A stretch of DNA of 64,000 nucleotides. It comes from Aneurinibacillus sp. REN35. Its GTDB lineage: Bacteria; Bacillota; Bacilli; Aneurinibacillales; Aneurinibacillaceae. Positions 18,329 to 25,830 of this stretch are shown here, piece by piece. The position numbers and the translations under genes were made by a program. The notes beneath the pieces were generated by a model, which saw nothing but the letters and a program-made list of their open reading frames with translations, was not told the origin of the DNA and searched no databases. The stretch spans positions 62,001 through 126,000 of the forward strand of contig NZ_JBFTXJ020000002.1 in the NCBI RefSeq assembly GCF_041379945.2. The letters are read 5' to 3'. Within the stretch, counting starts at the first letter, position 1. Each line of letters opens with the position of its first letter.

Positions 18329-18467
18329 AAAGAAGAGTACGGTAGTTCGTTGTATAAAAACACTGTCTCATTTTCTTTTTCCTTGCTTTTTGAGTTAAGT
18401 AACATGTGTAATGTATATAGGTTCCATTCTTACACAGTATATATAACAATAAGCAGGTGGATGCAAA

Positions 18468-19790
18468 ATGAAAATAAGACTAGGGCTTGTAGGGCCGCAG
18501 GATTCATTACAAAATATGATGAATGTAGCCAAAGAGTATGAAGACATTGAAGTTATCACGTTTCCGTATGAGCGAACAGAAGAGACGCTTTCTATTCTGA
18601 AAAATAATAATCATGTTATAGACCAGTGGATGTTTTCAGGACAAGCACCTTATCATTATGCGTTAAATGAAGGAATCATCACAGAGAGTCAGGGAAGCTA
18701 TCCCCCTTTACATGGCTCAAGTTTTATCGGAACATTACTCGAAGCATTTGTGGCAGAGGAGAGGATTATACACAAGTTTTCAGTTGATACAATTGATCAA
18801 TCAGAATTTGAATCAGCCCAGGCACCTTATTTGTTCGAATCACTTCAGTTTTATTTTTATTCGTATAAAGGATATATGGAAGCGCAAAAGCTTGTTACGT
18901 TTCATCGAGATTTATATGAAGCTGGTAAAGTTGAAGTTGCACTAACATGCCTGAAAACTGTGTATTCGGAATTAAAAAAAATCGGAATTCCATGCTATCG
19001 TGTAAAGCCAGCGAATATTTCAATTAAGCTTGTTCTTGATTTTCTAAGGGAAAGAGGACTTTCTAGTAAGTATAGAATGTCGCAGTTAGCTGTGCTTGGG
19101 GTAGAGACGATTGATGCAACAAAGACAACGGAGAGTAGGCATTTTTCCTATCGTGAAAAGCATCAAAAACTTGATCTTATGAAGGTGCTGCTGGAGTTTT
19201 CCGAGGATATCAAGGGGTCATTTGTTCAATTGGGTGATGATTTATCCTTTATCTATACGACAAGAGGAGAGCTTGATTTTAGTTTGAAAAAGAAAGTTAT
19301 TCAATCGCTTATTGATAAAATAAAAACTAAAAGCGGTCTAAATGTAAAGCTTGGACTTGGCTATGGTGTGACCGTTTTAGAGGCAGAACAAAACCTTCGC
19401 CTTGCCTTTCATCATGTACGCGAACATGCGGATGAAGTTTTTGTCGTAGTGAATGAAGATAGGGAAGTGATTGAGTACAAGGCAAATGAGGAACTCCAAT
19501 TTCAACAGCGGAATTGGGGCGAGGAATGGGAGAAGCGTTTCAAAGATGCGTCCATTTCGTTTGCCATCGTATCAAAAATAGAAGCGTTGGCCAATCATTA
19601 TAAGAAAGTTATTGTGACATCAACCGATATTTCACTCTGGTTAAAGTGTTCTGAGCGAAATAGCAGACGCGTACTGGCAGAGATGGAGAGAATCGGACTT
19701 TCTGTAACAGTTGGTGAAGAACAATCAGGCCATCGTGGTCGACCTAAAAAAATATATAAATTATTGTTTCCTTCTGTATTAATTTCGTAG
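18468..19790 (+). CDS. Putative sensor-regulator with GGDEF-like and winged-helix regions
   Basis: A 440-residue protein without a confident family name. An N-terminal Rossmann-like half (starts IRLGLVGPQDSL, periplasmic-binding-like fold possible) is followed by a region around residues 255-345 (GLNVKLGLGYGVTVLEAEQNLRLAF) resembling the degenerate GGDEF-like part of CdaR/PucR regulators. The C-terminal ~80 residues look like a winged helix (TSTDISLWLKCSERNSRRVLAEMERIGL...GHRGRPKKIYKL). AGGTGG precedes the ATG. It is 140 bp after the peptidase, last in the cassette, and likely regulates it. The stop is followed after five bases by structured repeat copy 2. Confidence 0.75.
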   Translation: MKIRLGLVGPQDSLQNMMNVAKEYEDIEVITFPYERTEETLSILKNNNHVIDQWMFSGQAPYHYALNEGIITESQGSYPPLHGSSFIGTLLEAFVAEERIIHKFSVDTIDQSEFESAQAPYLFESLQFYFYSYKGYMEAQKLVTFHRDLYEAGKVEVALTCLKTVYSELKKIGIPCYRVKPANISIKLVLDFLRERGLSSKYRMSQLAVLGVETIDATKTTESRHFSYREKHQKLDLMKVLLEFSEDIKGSFVQLGDDLSFIYTTRGELDFSLKKKVIQSLIDKIKTKSGLNVKLGLGYGVTVLEAEQNLRLAFHHVREHADEVFVVVNEDREVIEYKANEELQFQQRNWGEEWEKRFKDASISFAIVSKIEALANHYKKVIVTSTDISLWLKCSERNSRRVLAEMERIGLSVTVGEEQSGHRGRPKKIYKLLFPSVLIS

Positions 19791-19795
19791 AGAAG

Positions 19796-19879
19796 GCAAG
19801 TGCCAAAGAGCGCTTACTCAAAAGCAGCCGTGATGCAATGGATGCCAGATGGCCCCTGTTGTATTGTCGCTGCTTTTTT
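19796..19879 (+). repeat. Structured intergenic repeat, copy 2
   Basis: Second copy of the element at 9371-9453, same orientation, beginning five bases after the regulator stop and ending in six T, so it probably acts as terminator here. Of seven differences from copy 1, four fall in the 5' arm of the long stem, and each turns a Watson-Crick pair into a G-U pair (A to G or C to T). The 3' arm is identical. RNA folding is therefore kept while the DNA palindrome weakens. Confidence 0.75.
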
Positions 19880-19901
19880 GGTGATACTAAAAGAGCGATA
19901 G

Positions 19902-19930
19902 TAGACACAAGCTTCAATCTGTATTATAAT
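19902..19930 (+). promoter_or_regulatory. Sigma-A promoter of the persulfide dioxygenase gene
   Basis: TAGACA (19902-19907), 17-bp spacer, TATAAT (19925-19930). The TusA-like gene at 24612 has the identical hexamers and spacing, and both promoters carry a CsoR/CstR-like site downstream. Confidence 0.6.
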
Positions 19931-19948
19931 CATCTTACGTTTAAAGAT

Positions 19949-19964
19949 TACCTATAGGGGTATA
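19949..19964 (+). promoter_or_regulatory. CsoR/CstR-like operator 1
   Basis: TACC-TATA-GGGGTATA about 18 bp downstream of the -10 element. The TACC...GGGGTA dyad resembles operators of the CsoR/CstR/RcnR repressors. A sister site lies at 24506-24521. The genes behind both handle sulfane sulfur, the signal sensed by CstR. The repressor itself is not in this window. Confidence 0.5.
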
Positions 19965-20005
19965 AGTATATTGTGAGACTTAATTTATATAAAAGGGGAG
20001 GCAAC

Positions 20006-21133
20006 ATGATGAATCCTGCAATTCTTACCGCAACAGAAGTGGCAGAGCGAGTGATACAGAACAAGGACTTGTTCATTCTAGATGTGCGCAATGAAGAGGA
20101 TTTTCAAAACTGGAAAATTGAAGGTGCTGGCGTTACGCACCTCAATGTTCCATATTTTGATTTGCTGGAAGGTGTCGATGCAATCATGGACAAGCTTCCG
20201 GAGGATAAAGAAATAGTAGTTGTATGTGCAAAGGAAGGCTCTTCTAAGTTTGTCGCCGATCAATTGGCTGAGGCAGGACGTACTGTCGCCTATTTGCAGG
20301 GTGGAATGAAGTCGTGGAGCGAGCATTTAGAGCCTGTAAAACTTGGAGAGATTACAGGGGGAGCGATTTATCAATTTAATCGTCTTGGCAAGGGATGCTT
20401 ATCCTACCTTATTGCTTCTGAAGGCGAAGCTGTTGTTGTCGATGCCGTTCGTATGACAGATACATTTATTGAGTTTGCCAAGCAGCATAACCTTAGGATC
20501 AAGTATGTGCTGGACACACATCTGCATGCTGACCATATTTCAGGGGGACGTATGCTGGCAGAAAAGACGGGTGCAACGTATTGGCTGCCGCCAAAAGACG
20601 CAGAAGAAGTCACGTATTCCTTTGAACCATTAGAAGATGGAAAATCCCTCAGTGTAGGTCAGGCAAATATTAGCGTACAGTCACTGTACTCTCCTGGTCA
20701 TACGATTGGAAGTACATCGCTGATTGTCGATAATCAATATTTATTAACAGGAGACATCTTGTTTGTGGACTCCATTGGGCGCCCGGATCTGGCTGGTAAA
20801 GCTGAGGATTGGGTGAGTGATTTGCGCCGTACATTGTACCAAACGTATAAACAGCTTTCTCCGGAGCTGTATGTGCTTCCGGCTCACTTTGCGAAGCCGG
20901 AAGAATTGGATGAGAAAGGACGTGTCATGGCGCGTCTAGGAGATTTGTATGCCAAAAATGCGGGTCTTCAAGTCGAGGAAGAAGATTCCTTCCGTCGGAT
21001 GGTCACTGAGAACCTACCTCCGCAGCCGAATGCATACCAGGAAATTCGGGAAACAAATATGGGGAAGCGTGAACCAAGTCAAGAAGAGCAGCGTGAGATG
21101 GAAATCGGTCCAAACCGTTGTGCTGTTTCATAA
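20006..21133 (+). CDS. Rhodanese-MBL fold protein, persulfide dioxygenase-like
   Basis: Cytoplasmic protein of about 375 residues. The N-terminal rhodanese domain (residues 1-108) carries Cys74 in [10 protein letters not shown]. The metallo-beta-lactamase domain follows, with metal motif THLHADH (172, 174, 176, 177), SPGHTIGS and [14 protein letters not shown]. This fits a persulfide dioxygenase of the ETHE1/CstB group, oxidising persulfides to sulfite or thiosulfate. Domain order is rhodanese first, unlike CstB, where MBL comes first. ATG 20006 follows AAAAGGGGAGG; the GTG at 19973 is unlikely. Regulation by a CstR-like repressor is inferred from the operator. Confidence 0.85.
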   Translation: MMNPAILTATEVAERVIQNKDLFILDVRNEEDFQNWKIEGAGVTHLNVPYFDLLEGVDAIMDKLPEDKEIVVVCAKEGSSKFVADQLAEAGRTVAYLQGGMKSWSEHLEPVKLGEITGGAIYQFNRLGKGCLSYLIASEGEAVVVDAVRMTDTFIEFAKQHNLRIKYVLDTHLHADHISGGRMLAEKTGATYWLPPKDAEEVTYSFEPLEDGKSLSVGQANISVQSLYSPGHTIGSTSLIVDNQYLLTGDILFVDSIGRPDLAGKAEDWVSDLRRTLYQTYKQLSPELYVLPAHFAKPEELDEKGRVMARLGDLYAKNAGLQVEEEDSFRRMVTENLPPQPNAYQEIRETNMGKREPSQEEQREMEIGPNRCAVS

Positions 21134-21137
21134 TAAG

Positions 21138-21176
21138 AAAGCGGCACTCCTTCATACAGAAGGGGTGCCGCTTTTT
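21138..21176. terminator. Bidirectional terminator
   Basis: AAAGCGGCACTCCTTC (21138-21153) and GAAGGGGTGCCGCTTT (21159-21174) pair around 5 bases, with T-runs on both strands. It serves the convergent dioxygenase and TlpA genes. Confidence 0.85.
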
Positions 21177-21203
21177 CGTGTTGAATTCGTTAATAGCGCA
21201 TCA

Positions 21204-21767
21204 TTAGGGCAGATCACTTGTCAGCTTTTCCATCGTATCATAATCCATCGGCCCTGTAATAGCCTGATGGATGATCCCGTTACTATCTATAATGTAGCTG
21301 GTGGGAATGGCTTGGACTTGAAATGTATTGGCAATCTCGCTTTTTTCATCCAAAAAAACAGGGAATGTAAGTCCGAACTCTTGGATAAAGGCGGGGACAC
21401 TATTTTTGTTTTTTTCCGATTGTGTTAGATTGATGGCCACAATCTCGATGCCTTTTTGCTTGTTTTTCTCATAGAATTTTTGCATATCCGGCATCTCAGC
21501 CCGGCAGGGAGGACACCATGTTGCCCACATGTTGACAATTACTTTTTTGCCACGGAAATCAGACAATTTCTTCTCCGTCCCATCCATTGCTTTTAGTACA
21601 AAGTCAGGAGCCATGTCTCCTTGATTGATACCAATCTTTGCAGCGGAGCTTTGTTCTGGATCTGCTTTATAGGCTCCGTTGGCAGATTTATTGCCGTTAC
21701 TGGTGGTACTGTAAAACATCCAGCCAGCCAATACCAGTAATGTGACAACCGCAATCCATTTCTTCAT
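21204..21767 (-). CDS. TlpA/ResA-like membrane-anchored thioredoxin
   Basis: Thiol-disulfide oxidoreductase of 187 residues facing outside the membrane, anchored by an N-terminal helix (residues 4-20). Redox motif WCPPC (Cys85, Cys88), preceded by the DFVLKAMDGTEKKLSDFRGKKVIVNMWATW block and followed by the cis-Pro loop AIPTSYIID, fits the ResA/TlpA group. It lies 15 bases downstream of ccdA, which supplies electrons to such proteins. Roles in cytochrome c maturation or protein repair are typical; the link to a neighbouring sulfane-sulfur system is suggestive only. Confidence 0.9.
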   Translation of the reverse strand: MKKWIAVVTLLVLAGWMFYSTTSNGNKSANGAYKADPEQSSAAKIGINQGDMAPDFVLKAMDGTEKKLSDFRGKKVIVNMWATWCPPCRAEMPDMQKFYEKNKQKGIEIVAINLTQSEKNKNSVPAFIQEFGLTFPVFLDEKSEIANTFQVQAIPTSYIIDSNGIIHQAITGPMDYDTMEKLTSDLP

Positions 21768-21782
21768 CTTATCATTCTCCCC

Positions 21783-22496
21783 CTATATCGTATAAGTGAA
21801 TTGTGCAAGCCAGGCACTGATCTTCTGCATTTGTCCTGTAAAAAGCAGTATGCCCATCCCTACCATAATCCAGCCGCTGCTCTTTGAAATGACAGGCATA
21901 AAGCGGTTGACCTTTTTCATAACGGTAAGCGAATAGGTAAGGACAAAAGAAAGCGCGAAAAACGGAATGCCCAATCCCAGCGAATAAATCCATAATAAAA
22001 CCATGCCATTGTACATCGTCTCTGCCGAGCCGGCCAAAAGTAAAATGGATGACAGGGCAAGCCCTACACAGGGTGTCCATCCGGAGCCAAAGGCAAGCCC
22101 AAGCAGGACAGAGCCCCATATATTCTGCTGCTTCGCGGCAGTTGTATCCCAGCGTTTTTCCATCATAAGAAAACGAAGATTAAGCATACCAGCCATTTGA
22201 AAACCGAAAATTATGATTAAAATGCCGCTGATCTGCTCGACAAGCTGTCGATTCTCACGGAACAGCTGACCGACGAAGCTTGCAGACGCGCCCATTACAA
22301 CAAAAATAAAACTGAAACCGAGAATAAAGCCCAGCGATCGGATCATGACTACTTTTCGTTCCGCATTCAATCGGTTTTGTTTGATGTTTCCCCCGGTTAA
22401 GTGTGCAACATAGGCTGGAAGCAGGGGAAAGATGCAGGGAGAAAAGAAAGAAATGATTCCAGCCGCGAAAGCGAAGGCAAAAGAAATGGTTTCCAT
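21783..22496 (-). CDS. ccdA: Cytochrome c biogenesis / thiol reductant transporter CcdA
   Basis: Polytopic membrane protein (237 residues, six helices) carrying electrons from cytoplasmic thioredoxin to extracytoplasmic thiol proteins. The first helix has FFSPCIFPLLPAY and a later helix GSGWTPCVG, the paired redox cysteines of the DsbD/CcdA family. Start ATG 22496 gives the typical METISFAFAFAAG; AGGAGG lies 12 bases upstream, so spacing is long, and an upstream ATG at 22544 remains possible. It has its own promoter carrying the same box as the two-component operon. Confidence 0.9.
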   Translation of the reverse strand: METISFAFAFAAGIISFFSPCIFPLLPAYVAHLTGGNIKQNRLNAERKVVMIRSLGFILGFSFIFVVMGASASFVGQLFRENRQLVEQISGILIIIFGFQMAGMLNLRFLMMEKRWDTTAAKQQNIWGSVLLGLAFGSGWTPCVGLALSSILLLAGSAETMYNGMVLLWIYSLGLGIPFFALSFVLTYSLTVMKKVNRFMPVISKSSGWIMVGMGILLFTGQMQKISAWLAQFTYTI

Positions 22497-22529
22497 ATAC
22501 TCAAGGGTCCTCCTACACGATTTTTCTTT

Positions 22530-22564
22530 ACTGTATCGCTCCATTGTTAAGAATCAATAAAGAG
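22530..22564 (-). promoter_or_regulatory. ccdA promoter with response-regulator-like direct repeats
   Basis: On the minus strand CTCTTTAT-TGA-TTCTTAAC spans 22564-22546 and contains TTGATT as -35, then a 16-bp spacer and TACAGT as -10. Fifteen bases (AAGAATCAATAAAGA on the plus strand) are identical to the box before the response-regulator gene, suggesting common control. Confidence 0.5.
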
Positions 22565-22570
22565 CACAAT

Positions 22571-22597
22571 AAAAAGCCAACGAATATTCGATGGCTT
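22571..22597 (-). terminator. Terminator after the histidine kinase gene
   Basis: AAGCCATCGAATATTCGTTGGCTTTTT read on the minus strand: arms AAGCCA/TGGCTT with inner CGAATATTCG, then T-run. It separates the kinase from ccdA. Confidence 0.7.
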
Positions 22598-22605
22598 AGT
22601 ATAGA

Positions 22606-23709
22606 TTAGTCCTTATCTATAGGTTTCTCTTTATCTGTATACAGGGGCAATACCAAGGAAAAAGTATGCTCATTTTGCTTAGAGGTAACGCTGATGCTTC
22701 CCTGATGATGTGCTGCAATTTCTTTTACGATGGACAGTCCGAGCCCAGCGCCTCCTGTATGACGGTTCCTCGAAGGCTCCAACCGGTAAAAACGTTCAAA
22801 AATCAGTGCGGATTGCTCAGCAGGGATTGGCGTACCGAGATTGGTAATGTGGATGACATACATCCGTCCATTCTTTTCTGCGCTTATTTTTATCCAGTCA
22901 CTTTCGTTGTACAGTATAGAGTTGGCTATCAAGTTTTCTACTGCCTGTTTTATGCCCTGTTCATTTCCCCATATAATTGCCTCATCGATAGAGGATGCGC
23001 AATGAATGCCTCGCTTCTGAAAAGAGACGGTAAATGCATGCAATACAGTATGCAGTAGATCATGAATGGATAAGGAAACAAAAGGCATGCTAGCCTTCTG
23101 TGTTTGCCATGTATGAAGCTGTTGAAATTGCTCAACCAATCGGGTTAAGTGCTGTGATTCTTCGTACAGTGAAGAGAACAGAGCTGGTGATCCATCAATA
23201 TCACGATGATGCAAAGCTTCTAAATATCCGTTCAAGTTCGTGAGCGGTGTACGCAGATCATGGGCAATATCGGCGATCATATTGTTTCGCTGCTGTTCCT
23301 GCTGCTTAAGCTTGGCTACAAGGTGATTGAAGGCATCCGTAAGCTGTCCGATCTCATCAGTGCTACTGACACGAAGCGGGGCCGGATAGGTTCCGCCCGT
23401 CATCTGTCGCGTCGCCTGGGCCAACTGGCGAAGCGGAAGAAACCATTTGCGGATAAAATAAAAATGTACAGCAGCGGCAATAATAATCGCAACAAAGCTG
23501 GCGCGTATCAAATAGAATTGCATGGTCTGATTAAAAAAAGCATTTTTGGCTTCTCCCACAATCCGAAAGTCGTTTACCAGAAGGCAGGCAAAGTCCTTAA
23601 CGGAAACACCGGCAATGAAAATAACAATTAAAATGACGGCGCTGTTTACCCAAATCAATTTCCACTGTAAGCTGTGAAAAAGTGCGGAATACGGTTTAAA
23701 ATGCGACAA
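22606..23709 (-). CDS. Membrane sensor histidine kinase
   Basis: Histidine kinase of about 367 residues: two membrane helices flank a short extracytoplasmic loop (about 40-60 residues), then HAMP, the HisKA domain with the phospho-acceptor in DIAHDLRTPLT, and the ATPase domain with N-box NLIANSILYN and G-box GGAGLGLSIV. The start is uncertain. TTG 23709 overlaps the end of the response-regulator gene, while the frame stays open to 23802. The short sensor loop suggests membrane or redox sensing. It pairs with the upstream OmpR-type regulator. Confidence 0.88.
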   Translation of the reverse strand: MSHFKPYSALFHSLQWKLIWVNSAVILIVIFIAGVSVKDFACLLVNDFRIVGEAKNAFFNQTMQFYLIRASFVAIIIAAAVHFYFIRKWFLPLRQLAQATRQMTGGTYPAPLRVSSTDEIGQLTDAFNHLVAKLKQQEQQRNNMIADIAHDLRTPLTNLNGYLEALHHRDIDGSPALFSSLYEESQHLTRLVEQFQQLHTWQTQKASMPFVSLSIHDLLHTVLHAFTVSFQKRGIHCASSIDEAIIWGNEQGIKQAVENLIANSILYNESDWIKISAEKNGRMYVIHITNLGTPIPAEQSALIFERFYRLEPSRNRHTGGAGLGLSIVKEIAAHHQGSISVTSKQNEHTFSLVLPLYTDKEKPIDKD

Positions 23710-24388
23710 AGCGATACCCCATTCCGCGCACAGTATCAATAAAATCGTGTTCCGGTGCTTCTTTGCTGATTTTTTCCCGCAGCTTGCCAATGTGTACATC
23801 AATGGTTCGTTCAGTTACGATCTTTTCCTGATTGGGATATAATTCTTCAAGAAGCTGCTCACGCGTCAGAATCTGATTCGGATGCTGCATAAGGAATTGT
23901 AGCAAGCGAAACTCATGCACGGTGAGCGGCAGAGTGCTGCCATTGATTTTTGCTTCGCCGCGCAGCGGTTTGAGCGTTAGACCGCGGTAGCTAATTTTGC
24001 TGCAGCGGTGTGCAGTGCGACGCAGTACGGTTTCGATGCGGGCGATTAGCTCACGTGGACTGAACGGTTTGGTTAAGTAATCGTCTGCGCCCATCTGCAA
24101 GCCTTGGATTTTTTCTTCATCATGAACTTTTGCTGTGACCATAATAAGAGGTACATCGCTTTTGACATCTTGCCGTATCCAACGACAGACTTCTTCGCCA
24201 CTCAGCTTCGGGAGCATCAGATCGAGAATAACAAAGCAAGGGTCATACAGCGCAAATAGCTGCTTCCCCTCTTCACCAGTTCCTGCTTCCCATACATCAT
24301 ATCCTTCTTTTTCTAAATAGATCCGCATCAGCGCTCTGATTTTTGCATCGTCTTCGATAAGTAAGATTGATTTTCCCTTTACACCCAT
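23696..24388 (-). CDS. OmpR-family response regulator
   Basis: Response regulator of about 230 residues. Receiver residues are the acidic pair in LLIEDDAKI, phospho-acceptor Asp in VILDLMLP, the Thr of MVTAKV and the Lys of YLTKPFSP. The C-terminal winged-helix domain ends in RTIDVHIGKLREKI...GMGYRF. ATG 24388 was chosen because GGAGG lies five bases upstream; the ATG at 24400 overlaps that site. It is first of the operon with the kinase. Its promoter has perfect direct repeats typical of OmpR-type binding. Confidence 0.92.
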   Translation of the reverse strand: MGVKGKSILLIEDDAKIRALMRIYLEKEGYDVWEAGTGEEGKQLFALYDPCFVILDLMLPKLSGEEVCRWIRQDVKSDVPLIMVTAKVHDEEKIQGLQMGADDYLTKPFSPRELIARIETVLRRTAHRCSKISYRGLTLKPLRGEAKINGSTLPLTVHEFRLLQFLMQHPNQILTREQLLEELYPNQEKIVTERTIDVHIGKLREKISKEAPEHDFIDTVRGMGYRFVAF

Positions 24389-24425
24389 TATGTCCTCCAT
24401 CCGTTGCTGTTTCGTTATTATCTAT

Positions 24426-24460
24426 ACTATAGCCCGTATTTATAAAGAATCAATAAAGAA
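24426..24460 (-). promoter_or_regulatory. Promoter and direct repeats of the two-component operon
   Basis: Minus strand: perfect direct repeat TTCTTTAT-TGA-TTCTTTAT (24460-24442, 11-bp period) enclosing the -35 TTGATT, then 16 bp and TATAGT. The ccdA promoter has the same layout. Likely autoregulation by the response regulator. Confidence 0.55.
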
Positions 24461-24478
24461 ATGGTGAGATGTTTCCTG

Positions 24479-24521
24479 TAGACAAATGCTTGATTGCCTT
24501 ATATAATACTCCATAGGGTAT
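24479..24521 (+). promoter_or_regulatory. Promoter and CsoR/CstR-like operator 2 of the tusA-like gene
   Basis: TAGACA (24479-24484), 17 bp, TATAAT (24502-24507), overlapped by the dyad ATACTCC-ATAGGGTAT (24506-24521), which would cover the transcription start. Hexamers and spacing equal those before the persulfide dioxygenase. Confidence 0.6.
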
Positions 24522-24611
24522 AAGGAAAAGAATTGCTTCGCAAAATAAATTTTTTTCTTGTTTTATATACGTATACCTGTATATGTAAAATATTTTGAGG
24601 AGGAGTTATAG

Positions 24612-24839
24612 ATGAACGTAGATAAAGTAATTGATGCAAAAGGGCTCGCATGTCCAATGCCGATTGTTAGAACAAAGAAGGCGATGAATGAATTAGAGTC
24701 AGGACAAGTATTGGAGATTCACGCGACGGATAAAGGCGCAAAAAATGATTTGGCAGCCTGGGCCAAATCAGGTGGGCATGAATGGTTGGATGCTAAAGAA
24801 GAGAATGGTGTCCTTATGTTTTGGATACGAAAAGGGTAG
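24612..24839 (+). CDS. TusA/SirA-like sulfur carrier protein
   Basis: Small (75 residues) sulfur-relay protein. The persulfide-carrying cysteine is Cys14 in GLACPMPIVRTKKAM, the CPxP signature, with the C-terminal beta-strand pattern LMFWIRK. GAGGAGGAG lies just before the ATG. It is followed by a DsrE-like gene 22 bp on and shares an operator type with the persulfide dioxygenase, so it most likely shuttles sulfane sulfur in a CstR-type detoxification route rather than acting in tRNA thiolation. Confidence 0.9.
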   Translation: MNVDKVIDAKGLACPMPIVRTKKAMNELESGQVLEIHATDKGAKNDLAAWAKSGGHEWLDAKEENGVLMFWIRKG

Positions 24840-24861
24840 AAGATAACGAAAGGGGATCAAT

Positions 24862-25341
24862 ATGGAGAATAGAAAAACAACAAATATTATTTTGTTTAGC
24901 GGTGATTACGATAAAGCAATGGCCGCATATATTATTGCCAATGGGGCTGCAGCGTATGATCATGACGTTACGATTTTTCACACATTCTGGGGTTTGAATG
25001 CACTGAGAAAAGAAGAACTTATTCCGGCTAAGAAAACCTTCTTAGAAAAAATGTTTGGTAAAATGATGCCGCGTGGTGCCGATAAAATGGGACTGTCCAA
25101 TATGAATTTTGCCGGAATTGGTCCACAGCTCATTAAAAAAGTAATGAAAAAACATAATGCTGTGCCGCTGCCTCAGCTTATTGAGATGGCGCAGGAGCAA
25201 GACATTAAGCTTGTCGCATGTACGATGACGATGGATCTTCTCGGATTGCGGCAGGAAGAACTGCTTGATAATGTTGAATATGCCGGTGTTGCCGCCTATT
25301 TAGCTGATGCAGAAGATGGAAATGTGAATTTGTTTATTTAA
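24862..25341 (+). CDS. DsrE/DsrF-like family protein
   Basis: Cytoplasmic 159-residue protein of the DsrE/F/H-like superfamily: N-terminal IILFSGDYDKAMAAYIIANGAAAYDHDVTIFHTFWG and C-terminal KLVACTMTMDLLGLRQEELLDNVEYAGVAAYL. The cysteine in ACTMTMD is the position that carries persulfide in relatives. AAAGGGG precedes the ATG. Co-transcribed with the TusA-like gene; sulfur transfer between the two is the usual inference. Confidence 0.88.
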   Translation: MENRKTTNIILFSGDYDKAMAAYIIANGAAAYDHDVTIFHTFWGLNALRKEELIPAKKTFLEKMFGKMMPRGADKMGLSNMNFAGIGPQLIKKVMKKHNAVPLPQLIEMAQEQDIKLVACTMTMDLLGLRQEELLDNVEYAGVAAYLADAEDGNVNLFI

Positions 25342-25376
25342 CGACCTATGATGGTCGAGATAAGGTAGTACATGAA

Positions 25377-25414
25377 AAGCGGAGTCCTCCCTGTTGGGAG
25401 TGGCTCCGTTTTTT
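25377..25414 (+). terminator. Rho-independent terminator after the DsrE-like gene
   Basis: CGGAG-TC-CTCCC (25380-25391), loop TGTT, then GGGAG-TGG-CTCCG and six T (25409-25414). Clear intrinsic terminator. Confidence 0.85.
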
Positions 25415-25776
25415 ATGACAAAACTTATGACTTAACCATGTAAGTTATAGGTCTATATGCTCTTAATGATATGAACATTGGAACGTAATATTTTATTTGA
25501 ATTAGTTTTATGTCTGAAAAAAGTCTTAATTCATGTATAGATAAGAGACAGAATATATTATTCATTGTAAGTGTGATTTTGATATTAGCTAATGAAGACA
25601 ATATTTACGGGCGACGAGCGCTCGAAATGAAACAAAGATACATACACCCTGATAACAAACGAAGGATAGTATGAAAAATTCTGTAGTTTGGATTACAGCT
25701 TCATCTATACATTCTTTTTATAATCAACATGTATATGTAAAACACGTGTTAGAGAATCGTTTAAGCGCTGTTAGTA
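25415..25776. other. Gene-free AT-rich stretch upstream of the SLH protein
   Basis: About 360 bp without a supported gene. It contains a GAGCGCTC palindrome near 25616 and nothing else I can assign. It may be the long upstream/leader region common before surface-layer genes. Confidence 0.5.
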
Positions 25777-25805
25777 TTGAGTAACTACAGTGCTTAGTCT
25801 ATTAT
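25777..25805 (+). promoter_or_regulatory. Sigma-A-like promoter of the SLH protein gene
   Basis: TTGAGT (25777-25782), 17-bp spacer, TATTAT (25800-25805), 25 bp before the TTG start. Short leader; other promoters further upstream are possible. Confidence 0.5.
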
Positions 25806-25830
25806 AAGAAAATTACTGGGGGTATGGAGT

